DNA from: Scolanthus callimorphus
Taxonomy: Eukaryota; Cnidaria; Anthozoa; Actiniaria; Edwardsiidae
Direction of reading: 5' to 3'
DNA length: 64,000 bases
NCBI GenBank assembly: GCA_033964015.1
Contig: CM066921.1
Span: forward strand, 22,735,355-22,799,354
The position numbers were made by a program, and so were the translations under genes. The notes below the pieces were generated by a model that did not search any database, had not been told where the DNA came from, and saw nothing but the letters and a program-made list of their open reading frames with translations. This document shows, piece by piece, positions 40,588-50,653 of this stretch (its first letter is position 1; every line of letters starts with the position of its first letter).

Positions 40588-41015
40588 TCTAAGTAGTTTT
40601 TCCAGCAACTTCACTATCATTGGCATTTTTCTACTTCACTTCACTCAATACATAATAAAAATTTCGGCGGGCTTCGCGCGCATAAACAGTATCATCTAAT
40701 ATAATCTTTGGCAACTCGCGCAAAGAAGGCACTACCTTCGCACCGTTCACAAGAACAAGTGTATCTTGGTGAGAAAAACAAACTCTACCAAAAATGCCCT
40801 GCAGTGATATGCCTGGCGGGCAGTCACTATGTTCGAAAGAAGAGTAAGCGTGAGTTCGACGTTACAAGCATAGAAATTCGTCATTTGGGCCGCGCTTCAC
40901 GCAAATGAATAATAATAATTTCGTCATTTCGACGCGCAATTGCGCGCATTAATAATAAAACTAAGAGGATTTGTTTACTATACATAAAAAAAGGAATGTT
41001 CATCTACACTTTCTC
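40588..41015 (+). repeat. ~400-bp interspersed repeat, copy 2 of 3
   Basis: Matches 37777-38175 in order and orientation, including GSHYVRKKSKREFDV in one frame. Both copies are preceded by TCCTGAAGCCCTGAAAGGGG-type sequence. It lies in the presumed intron between the Death-domain exon and 43302. Confidence 0.8.
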
Positions 41016-41845
41016 TGAGGCTTGAGGAAATGCGTTTATCAACCGCATCGAAAGAACAATGCGATCCCCTCTATCTGTAAATTGTCTTCTACTAGGTGCG
41101 GGGGATCACGAAAACGTTTAACTGCTCTGAGGGGGGGATCACGTTAATCATTGTACTTATAGAAGGAGGATCACTGCATTTGACCTTTGTATTACCCAAT
41201 CCTCAAATCCTCAAAGTCCTCCCACCCTCCCCCTTCCCCCCTTCCCCCAAGGCCTCGCTTACTTCGACTTCCGGCATTTTCGTTCGCATTAAATAGTTTT
41301 TCACAAAACTAGTATGACAAAGTATATGATGATACAAAACTGCCCCTCCCTCCCCCTCTCCCAGTTGCCAGCAGTCTCACCTGGGCCCCTGACGCTTGCC
41401 TGTGTTGCGCTTGTGGAGAAGACCCTGGTTCCTAGAACACGTGATCCATCTTGAAAACGCAATACGAAGACGCAAAGTGTGGTTAACCATGGTCAGCACG
41501 AGGAGAGTGTGTTTGTAGTGATTAACCTGGTAGAAATGGGTTATGTGGTGCATAATGTTTGATATATTAAGCATATATTTTAATTATATCTTACGAGATT
41601 TCTCACGTATGATACTTAGCTGACGAGGGACGCAGTCCCGATTCGGCTAACGTATTGTGCAAAGCGAGATAATGGATCGCAGGATATACACCTAAACCTA
41701 TTGGACGCTATTGTTTGGTGATCACTCAAGCAAAGAATCTCATTGTATTCCGCGCTTCAATTGCCAAATCCCAAAACAACATTTATTGAATGTATAAGGT
41801 GTATGCCATTTCAAGACCATGTTTGTTTGCATCTAAACAATAAGC

Positions 41846-42218
41846 CCGGTGGGGGAGGGACTCCCCTTATTTTTGAGAGGGGGTGCTCGTCGTACCTTTG
41901 AATTTAAAATCAGTCCTGTGATACCTTTTAGGGGGTAAAATTCGAAAAACTTCCATTTTATTCCAGCAGGTACCTGTTAGAGGTCCGTTCTAGCAAATCA
42001 AGCAAACCACACTTGTTGGTAGCCTGAATTTCAGACGTGTTTTTCCTCGTAAAAAATACGAGAGAAAATTACGAGGGAAAATGCGTCTTGTTGGTACCTT
42101 TTAGGGGTCAAAATCAAACGAAACCACGCTAGTTTTGGTACCTTTTAGGGGTAAAATCGAAAGTTCCCGATCGACGAGCACCCCCGCCCCCAAAATAGGG
42201 GAGTCTCCTCGATCCGGG
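41846..42218. mobile_element. G-rich-end MITE, full copy with 8-bp duplication
   Basis: CAATAAGC flanks both sides (41838-41845 and 42219-42226). The ends CCGGTGGGGGAGGGACTCCC and GGGGAGTCTCCTCGATCCGG are inverted, followed inward by GGGGTGCTCGTCG and CGACGAGCACCCCC. An 8-bp duplication suggests hAT-type insertion. Non-autonomous. Confidence 0.75.
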
Positions 42219-43301
42219 CAATAAGCATATCATTCTACTTGTTCGTCAGCCAATCAGAAACAAGCTACTGTCCTGATTATACCCGTCAACATTTTTGGTC
42301 TCTATATATTGTTCTTATTGTTTCTGCTATTGTTCTATTGTGCGATGGGATGAAAAGAACGAATAATAGATATCGTAAAACATAACTCCTGTGGTCCTGA
42401 TACTCTATGATACAAGGGTGGGGAATGCAATACAATACTGAATCAGCGCTCGTGTAGTCTCATCGTAAAACCACGGCTCGACCAAAGTCGTTTCACACCA
42501 AACTTTAGTTGCTTCTTTCGTGTTTTTCGGAATAGCATTTCTTTTATTTCAAATGTCTAGTCCTTTCTGTTAATTCTGCAAATCTATTTGCAGCATCCAT
42601 CTTGAAAAAGATGGCTAGTTAATATAACTAGCAAATATCGCTAAAAAAATATTGGTCAATCAGCGCGCTCGAATCTCTATATGTACTGGCAAAAATTATA
42701 CTAAATAAAATTATTCGGAGCCAGTTTGTTTAGGTCAAAGTTGACAACTTTCCTGGATCTCATTAATTTATGACTGAGAGAAATAGTAGTTTTTCTTCAT
42801 ATCATGAAGAATTCACATAAAATAAGTAATACACAGGGCTTTGTGTATAGTGAACTAGTTTTCTCTTGCACATTACAAATGCACTATACACATTAGCCTC
42901 GATCTATAAATGCGCAAGAAAGAACTAGTTCACTAGACACAATGCCTGGTCCTATATGTCCTATGTGTAACCTTTTTAAAGGAACCTGAATACTTGGGAT
43001 ATGCGCGTTTCCGCCGGACATCTATTTAAGAGTTTTGTAAGAACGAGGAAAATTGTATAACAAGCTTCCAGTGGAATATTATAATGATTCCCACAATGAT
43101 ATGCGCGTTTCCGTCGGACATTACCCTCTTTCCGTCGGAGTCTTATGGTCCATCGGACGAGTCGGACTCCGTCGGACGATCGGAATAGCTTGCCATATTA
43201 CCATGTATACGGTGGAATATTTCTAATAGGACCAAGGGTACGAGGATCAATCATCCGGATGATTAATACTAAGGACCAAGGGTAAGAGGATGATGTAATA
43301 C

Positions 43302-43394
43302 CTGAAGAATTGCTGATAATTGTGGCTCCGGGTCCCACAGCAGTCTGTCCTCCATTCACAACAACACTATACATCATGAACTTGTCAGTGCGAA
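43302..43394 (-). CDS. Exon upstream of the Death-domain exon
   Basis: Acceptor GGTTTCAG at 43395-43402 and donor CTTCAG|GTATTA. The 93 bases read (X)RTDKFMMYSVVVNGGQTAVG then PGATIISNSS(x). Phase 1 in and out is compatible with direct splicing to 40308. I do not recognise the segment. Further 5' exons were not found; if they exist they lie beyond the LINE. Confidence 0.5.
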
Positions 43395-44083
43395 CTGAAA
43401 CCAGCAACAGAAAAAGTCAAATCGTAATGCCGAGTCTACCACAGGGGGGCGTGGTTCTTATCTTGTGTTGTGTCGATCCGAGGTGTTTTGGGGATTTTCT
43501 TGGCCATAAAATCTGGTTATTTTTTTATATATTTTTTTATTTTTAGGGTGGAGGGGGTCAACGTTTTTTTTCCCGAGAAAGGATTTGTTTCTGTCTTGCG
43601 AGTCCTCGCGGGCTGCCTGTGGTGTTTACAAAATCTCGATCCAAGCCCTTTGGCCGAGGAAAACAACAATGGCGACCAACAGCAAGAGAACGATGTTTCT
43701 CGAACACCTTCAAGTTTTGGTGAAGTTTTTCTGATACACTCCCTAAGATATGAAGAAAAATACTTACAGACCTTCCAAATAAGATAAAGGGGATTTCCTA
43801 ATAAGGAAGTTTTGCAACGTCGGCAATTCACGCGGTTTTTGGCGAAATTTTCTTGATAAGAGAGGGAGGGATGATTGTCGACTGTACAGCTGCAACAGGT
43901 TTCTAAAGCATTTTTCTATAGATGACTTATTGTAAGAGCTTTGCAACTGTGATGTATAGTTTGACTATTTCGATCCTTGATGGCGTGAAACCCGGATGTA
44001 GGAGCACTCAGCCATACAACAACACTTAAGTGTCGTTGCAGGGGTAGGACGTGTTTGTGTTGAGCTCCGGCTTTGTTGAGAAA

Positions 44084-45056
44084 ATGACGGAAGGTTCAAA
44101 TAGTTTTAAAAGAAAACTAAGAGAAAGAACAAGTTCAGAAGATTCTCAACAATCAAATCCGTCTCCTGAAGAGAAAAAGATACATAGAGACTCAATTTTT
44201 GAGTCTATTTCGGAGTTTTCACCTTCGCTGGCTTTCACGAGTTTACGCTCGCCGAACAGGGGCAAAACGCAACACTCGACGAGTGATGAAATTTTAACGG
44301 CTAGATATGGCAGAAAACTTCGGGAACTTGAACAAGAAATTGGACCTAGTCTTGGATAAGCTGGCGAACCTGACGACGAAAGTTGACAGCATTGACTTGA
44401 AGGTCACCAACGTAGAAAAAAGAACATCCAAGCTAGAGCAGAAGGTGGTTGACCAGGAAGGAGAGGCAAAGAATATGCGTAACCAAATGGAAGAGTCTGA
44501 AAGAGCGCTTCAGTTTTTAAATAAGGAGGTTGAAGAACTAAAAGGGCACATAAAAACGGTGGAAGAAGTTCATGAGAAGAGACAAGCAGAGCTTGAGAAC
44601 GAGCTGTTATACAGTGAAGTGTACCAGCGAAGAGAAAATTTGCGGTTTTATGGGATAACTGAAGTGGAGGCTGGAGTTGAGGAAGATGTGGATTCAGTTC
44701 TCCGTAGTTTCTTCCAACACAAACTTAAATTAGAGGAGCATGCCGTTCAAGCAATTGAGTTTCAAAGAGTTCATCGACTTGGGAAGAAAAATGTTTCGAA
44801 AGAAGAACCCAGACCGATAAAAGCCAGGTTTCTACGCTATAAGGATAGGGAATTGGTGTTCTCGCACGTAAGTAATTTACCGAAGAAGTCTAAGCAAGGG
44901 ATTTCGGCAGATTTGCCGAGAGAAATCGTGCGACGCAGGAAAATGCAGTCCGACAAACTTGTTGAAGCGAGAAAAAACGGACAGGTAGCGTACTTTAGCC
45001 GGCCCTTTCCGGACAAGCTTTTTATTAATAACATCTTCTGTCCCATGTGTACATAG
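44084..45056 (+). pseudogene. LINE ORF1 (coiled-coil RNA-binding protein), one frame break
   Basis: Two overlapping frames (ATG 44084 to stop 44359, and 44307-45056) together give an L1 ORF1-type protein. It has a Ser/Lys-rich head, a heptad coiled coil (LNKKLDLVLDKLANLTTKVD, VEKRTSKLEQKV), then YQRRENLRFYGITEVE, which is the RRM-like core entry of L1 ORF1p, and a basic C-terminal domain. It trimerises and binds LINE RNA in active elements. The frame change is in the overlap 44307-44359. Confidence 0.75.
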
Positions 45057-45388
45057 ATCCTTGTAAGGAGGTAATTTAAATTTTTCACTCTTTCGCACTT
45101 TATACCGTCATACCAGACATATCGATAGTTTGAGCCTGTGAGCCAACTCTAAAACTAACAATCTGCATCCACGATCCATTCCAGTATCAATGCAACCAAA
45201 CGCTCTGCTTTTAGCACGTCGCCCCATCATAGATATACGCATGGCTGTATTTCTCTCGTCATGCCTAGTAGGTATTTGCTATTTATATGTGTTATCTCTG
45301 GATGTAAACCTGTTCCAGCACGTAAGAAAGCCACACTTGAGTGCGTCTCAACGTTTCTTGAATTTGCATATGTTTACAATGCATAGCC

Positions 45389-46019
45389 ATGGAATCACAA
45401 AGCGCGAAAAGTAAGCAATTGCATCTGAAGTGCGTGTCTCTGAATGTTAGAGGTTTAAACAGCGCAATCAAACGAAGAAAAATATTCAGGTGGCTACACC
45501 AACAAAACGTAGATGTTGCATGCATTCAAGAGACATTTAGCTCGAAAGATGTTGAAAATGCTTGGTCTGTTGAATGGAGGGGTAAGGCGTTTTTCAGCCA
45601 TGCTCGAAACAACAGCGCAAGCAAAGGTGTCGCGATTTTGTTCAACCCAAAGTTTGAGGTAAACATTGAACGAACAATTCACGACAAAAACGGTCGCTTT
45701 ATAGTTATTCAAACAAAATAAATGAAGAGGTAAGCACCTTCGGTAATATTTATTTACCAAACGACCAAAAACAACAAATAGAATTTCTGGATACCTTTAC
45801 AGAAGTTTTACAGGAAATGCCAGATGAGAACTTGTGTTTGTTTGGCGACTTTAATTGTGCACTAACCGCACAAGATAAAGAAGGGGGGCTACCAGTCCAA
45901 AATAAAGCAAGAGTAATTGAGCGAATTAATAAATTAATAAATCAATTTCATCTTATTGACATTGGCGTAAAAAAATCCGAACAAAAGAGAATACACGTGG
46001 AGAACCAAAAATCAATCCA
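45389..46019 (+). pseudogene. LINE ORF2 N-part: APE-type endonuclease, broken
   Basis: It reads LKCVSLNVRGLNSAIKRRKI, CIQETF and, after a one-base shift near 45718, FGNIYLPNDQ and LCLFGDFNCAL. These are endonuclease motifs of L1-type LINEs. Another one-base shift near 45965-45985 is needed to read NKREYTWRTKNQSI up to the nested insertion. The SDHS motif appears after the insertion (46817-46828). Confidence 0.8.
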
Positions 46020-46023
46020 TTAA

Positions 46024-46728
46024 GGTATAAGTATACCTTGCGCGAGAGATGTCATTTTTTCGCGAAAAAAATCACTGTCGCGTCATTATTTACACTACAA
46101 GGGCCATTTATATATCGTTTTAAAGCTTATGGAACAGCCTTACTTACTAAGTGGTATATTTCTATGCAACGTTACTTTGATGGATTATTTTCGTCGTTTT
46201 GTGCTTCACAGGAAAAGTACCAATTTTGGCTTTTGAAGAGCTCCTGCCACTTCCAGTTAATGTTAAAAGCTCCAGATTTCCGCAAAATGTATTCCTTAGA
46301 GGGCGATCTGAAAAAAGGTGTGCGGGATTATTGATATTTTACGTATTTGCGGAAATATCACGAAAAACAGGTTGGAAATCGATATTTTTGGCAATGCTAA
46401 CACAAAAATTAGTATAAAATTTGTTTTGAAAGGAAAATCAAAAATCCCGCACACCATTTTTTAGATCGCCTTCTAAAGAATAGATTTTGCTTAAATGTGG
46501 AGCTGAGTAATTTAATTGGAAGAAGCTGGAACTTTTTAAAGAAAGTCGGTACATTTTTCTTTAGAGCTAAAAAAAGATATGTTCATGTACAATATAATGA
46601 GAACAAAATTGTTCATCAGATAGACCAACCTTTAGCTTTAACATGATATATGAACGACGGCTGTGGTGTAAATTGTGACGCGATACGAATTTTTTTCCCG
46701 CGACACCCCTCAAAGGTATACTCATACC
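46024..46728. mobile_element. TTAA-flanked foldback element inside LINE ORF2
   Basis: TTAA lies at 46020-46023 and 46729-46732. The termini GGTATAAGTATACCTT and AAGGTATACTCATACC are inverted, and imperfect arms of about 110 bases follow (TCGCG + A-run, CGCGTCA, TTTACACNACA, ATATATC, AAAGCT). No transposase ORF is present. The TTAA duplication and size suggest a non-autonomous piggyBac-like element. It is younger than the LINE it interrupts. Confidence 0.85.
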
Positions 46729-46732
46729 TTAA

Positions 46733-48557
46733 ATGCCGACTCGACTTAATTTTAATTTCGGAGCAGCTGGTAGAGGTAACTGACAAAAGTTATATCAACC
46801 ATCCTCCTTTTTCTGATCATTCCTCGGTTTTATCGAAATTATTAGTTCGATGCACAAAAAGACGAGAGGACCCGGTTTCTGGAAATTTAACAACGCATTT
46901 TTAAAGGATAAAGAATATACAGATGCGTTACGAGAAAACCTTAAGCTCTTACGTGCTAAGCATAGCGCAGTCAAAGAAGATAAAACACTGTTCTGGGATC
47001 TTTTAAAGATGGAAATAGCTCAGTTTTCCATTAGCTACTCTAAAAGGAAAGCAAAGCGCGTGCGTGACGATGAAAAAAAGTATCTGGCGGAACTGAATAC
47101 CTTACAATGCCAGGCAGACGCTCTAAAGAGCGACGAAGAGTGCCAGGCAGCCATCATCATTAAAATCAATGCCTTGAAAAGTAAACTTGATCAAATACTT
47201 GAAAATAGAGTTAGAGGTACAATTTGCGCAGTAAAGTGAGATGGTATGAACACGGAGAAAAAAATTCAAAATATTTTTACAGCTTAGAAAAACGAAGTTA
47301 TAACAGAAAGCATATTACGAAGCTGAACATAAACAACCAGATCGTAGAGGAGCCTAGCGTTATTTTAAAAGAAGAGGAAAAATATTACGAAAAGCTTTAT
47401 ACAGCAAGAATTCCAGAAGAGACAAACAAACAAGCAAATTTTCTGAAAAGCATCCATATTAAAAACAAGCTCTCGGAAGAGCAGCGCGACTCGTGCGAAG
47501 GTCGGCTCACTGTTGAAGAATGCCTATCCGCACTTAAGAAATTCGGGAAAAATAAAACGCCAGGGTGCGACGGAATTCCGGCAGAATTTTACCTTTTCTT
47601 TTGGGAGGATTTAAAGCTGGACGTAGTCGAGTGCTTTAACTACGCCGTGCAAAACGGTAAAATGTCCATTTCACAAAGGCGAGGCATAATAACGCTCCTG
47701 CCTAAAAAGGCAAAAGACCAATCGCTCCTTAAAAACTGGCGTCCAATTTCCCTGTTAAACACCGACTATAAAATTGCTACCAAAGCTATAGCGTGCAGAC
47801 TTGAAAAGGTACTCCCATCTATCATAAGTAAAAATCAAACGGGTTATGTGAAAGGTCGATATATAGGAGAAAATATTCGATTGATATCAGATATTTTAGA
47901 CTACGCATCAAAAGGCCAACTTGCAGGCTTTGCGCTGTTTCTAGACTTTGAAAAAGCGTTTGATTCGATAGAATGGAGTTATATTTTTCAAGTAATGAAA
48001 AAGTTGGAGTTTGGTTCAGATCTGATAGGGTGGGTTAAACTTTTTTACAATGATATCTCAAGCTGTGTAATAAATAATGGACACGCCTCACATTTTTTTA
48101 ACCTCACCGCCGGCGTCCGCCAGGGATGTCCGTTGTCCGGTTTGTTGTTTGTGATTGGATTAGAGATTCTTTCTTTGGCAATAGAGTCCGACCAAAATAT
48201 AAAAGGTGTAAACATCCACGAGAATGAGGTTAAGATTTCGCTATATGCCGACGACACAACCTGCTTTTTGAAGGATTTAGAGTCAGCTCAGCACCTTATG
48301 TGTTTACTGGACACTTTCCGGGATATTCGGGACTAAGAATTAACAACGCCAAAACAGAAGCTATGCCGCTAGGAAATCATGGAGATAAATCAATTTACGC
48401 GCATGCGCTTGATGTTCTTGGCCAGATAAACCGACTATATGGCGATAATGAAACTACTCCAAATAATCAAATTTTAAATTTTGCAATAATTGTTGCAAAG
48501 TATCACATTTATGCCTCGTTCATTCAAGACGGCATTTCTCTTTTCAAAGTTTCTTAA
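46733..48557 (+). pseudogene. LINE ORF2 C-part: reverse transcriptase, broken
   Basis: CRLDLILISEQL and SDHSSVLSKLL end the endonuclease. RSKVRWYEHGEKNSKYFYSL opens the RT region (47224-48336), with KTPGCDGIPAEFY, NWRPISLLNTDYKIATKAIA, FLDFEKAFDSIEWSYI, AGVRQGCPLSGLLF and the catalytic YADD (about 48244). A frame break near 48330 leads to GLRINNAKTEAMPLGN. KYHIYASFIQDGISLFKV and a short tail then follow too soon, indicating an internal deletion near 48390. L1/Tx1-like clade. Confidence 0.85.
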
Positions 48558-49210
48558 CACTGTTGCGTTATAAAGCTAATATAGAACAATTAATAAACAA
48601 AGAAAAATTCAGGAGTAAGTGGAGCGCACTGGAGTTGTGGATAACGGATGGTTAAACTGGGACCCTGTCCACGCTGCGCCGTTGTGGGGCGAGAGCGGAA
48701 ACGTTTTTGCTCCGGTTTTTTATTTGTTGTTGTTGTTTTTTTTTAAAAAAAAAGGTTCGCGTCCACACTTATCGTTTTCGTATTGTTTTCGCCGCTTTCA
48801 GTGATCGTATTCGACGTTGTAGTTTGGTCGATAGCCTGTTTCCGGAGCACGGGGTGTCCGTTTTCGTTTGGGGGCGGCGTAGGGCGGCGTAGGGCGGCGT
48901 AGGGTGGACGGGGTCTAACGGAAACAAGAGCAGGTTGTGTATGTGTATTTGTTTTCGTTGTTCTTGGGTGGGTGGGTGCTTCAAACAAAATCAAAATAGA
49001 GACCTTCGCAAAAGGAGGCTGAAAGAAAAAGAGAAAGTGAACCAAAAAATGTAAAGTAATAAGAATAGATAAAGAGACGTTATAAGAAATAGACTGAACA
49101 GAGTAAAATGCATGTAATCCGGGAAGCATGCCACCTTCATGTATGTCACTTATTTATATTTATATCGATGTAAAATAAAAATAATAATTTAAAAAAAAAA
49201 CTTAAGTGTC

Positions 49211-50280
49211 AAGGCTTAAGTACGTACTTGTTCAACCTGCATAATTTGTCCAAAGCCGCAACACAATTCTGGAATGTGCAAAACCGGCCTGAAATGCAAC
49301 CGCACTCGCATTCTTCCTTCCAACACGTTCGGCGTTTTTAACGCGCTCATTTTTTCGTTCTATCTCCAGGATGTAACGTATTACTGTAAATCAATTGGTA
49401 TTACTATTGTCGAACTTTGTTTTCAAAGTCTCGTGTTTATCAAGGGGTAAACTTACCTCCATTAAACAATGGAATTAGGGTAGGTCACTCTATAATATGC
49501 TTGCGCATATTATACATAACATTCAATATAAGGTGTAGTCGTGTTTCATTCATAGTCGTACTTTGTTTTAGAATTTTCTATGTGCCTATTCCGTATTTCC
49601 CTTTATCTTTATTCTTTCGAAAAAGCGCGGATCATGACCAATGTACATTTCACTCAGCTAATTGGTCTTTGAGCCGCCTTGAAACATATGTTTTTGTCGT
49701 CAGATAGAGATATATTGTCAATCGGTTATTATGGTCGAACAGCGCCAAATAAAACCACTTCTTATATTATTGTAATATTTGAGAAACCAACACATTTAGT
49801 TAAGCAAACTAGCTACGTTGTGTTGTAGTTTTGTTACTAATTTAATTGTAGTTGTAGTTACATTGCTAGTTATAGGTTGTAGTTCAGTAGCCACGTTGTA
49901 GTTGTAGCTAGTTGTAGGCCAGGACTGTTCATTCTTCAGTCAGTAAGCTGGCCGGTGTTTTTGATCAAGCTGTCGATAAACTTTACCTGTCTAGAAGTGG
50001 CTAAAACATCCACGCAGCCTCTGCTGGACTTTTGTTCCTTTTGTCCGTCGTCTTCGTCAGAAGGTTTGTTTTTAATGCATAATCTTGGATGCAAACGGTC
50101 CTTGACATACAGTCTTTCTATTTTTTACACTTCCAGTCATGCGCTAAAATACACAGAATGGTCGCATTCGATATCTATTGGCTGTAGCTACTGGCGATGC
50201 TTTAATAAACAGAGTTGGGGGGAATTCCCTCCGATAAACATACTGAAAGAGAAACTACAAGTTCACGCATTTCAAAGTCT
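49211..50280 (+). other. Spacer, no gene seen
   Basis: Noncoding sequence between the LINE and the NPLOC4 promoter region. A run of TTGTAGTTGTAG-like words lies at 49800-49920. Nothing else supported. Confidence 0.5.
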
Positions 50281-50641
50281 ATAGTCATGCTAGTGTGACG
50301 TCAGTTTGTGGCGTCAAGGAGGAGCAAAGCAAATTTCTCTTTTTTTGTACCTCTCTCGGAGAGCTGTTTTTCTCCATACATAAGTGGCATAAAACTAACC
50401 AAAAACAAGTTATTTTTAGGCTTTTCTAATGATTATATTCAAAAGGGCGTTGGAAAGCGCTGCCTTTGCACTTTTTCCGTCGCGCGTGGCCTTGGACTAG
50501 TGCCAAGTCCCCCTAGAGTGCGCGAGGTTACACACAGGCCTGGTTACAAAGTAGATGACCAAGATGGCCGACGAGTCGAGAGAAAAAAAGTGAAACGAGA
50601 ATAACAAACCAAGTGGAAAATATTCTTAGTATTCCATAACA
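50281..50641 (+). promoter_or_regulatory. Probable NPLOC4 promoter and 5' UTR
   Basis: TGACGTCA (CRE) at about 50296-50303, a GC-richer stretch and CCAAGATGGCC (YY1-like, about 50559-50569) lie upstream of the start. ATG at 50555 opens a 12-codon upstream ORF (MTKMADESREKK) ending TGA at 50591-50593. The transcription start is not determined. Confidence 0.35.
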
Positions 50642-50653
50642 ATGGCTTCTATA
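50642..50653 (+). CDS. NPLOC4: NPLOC4 exon 1 (MASI)
   Basis: A 12-base coding segment, ATG GCT TCT ATA, followed by GTAAGT. The start has A at -3 and G at +4. It joins in phase 0 to IIRVQS of the next exon, matching the vertebrate MAESIIIRVQS start. Confidence 0.88.

Larger units (their letters stand above)
44035..49200 (+). mobile_element. L1-clade LINE, bounded by target duplication, inactivated
   Basis: ACTTAAGTGTC occurs at 44024-44034 and again at 49200-49210, just after the A-rich tail. It marks an 11-bp target duplication and so the exact insert. A short 5' leader, ORF1, ORF2 (endonuclease then reverse transcriptase) and a 3' UTR with AATAAA and poly-A follow in order. ORF1 and ORF2 both carry frame breaks, and ORF2 is cut by a nested element (46024-46728). 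The part after the RT domain is shortened compared with complete L1 ORF2. Not autonomous. Confidence 0.85.

Noticed and set aside
41385..41465. Minus-strand exon between 43302 and 40308
   Set aside because: A GTGAGA donor and open frame exist, but the sequence contains the AGAAGACCCTGG MITE-end motif. The flanking exons are phase-compatible without it, and no clear acceptor was found.
43540..44023. 5' UTR of the LINE
   Set aside because: The target duplication at 44024-44034 places the LINE start after it, so this stretch is flanking sequence.
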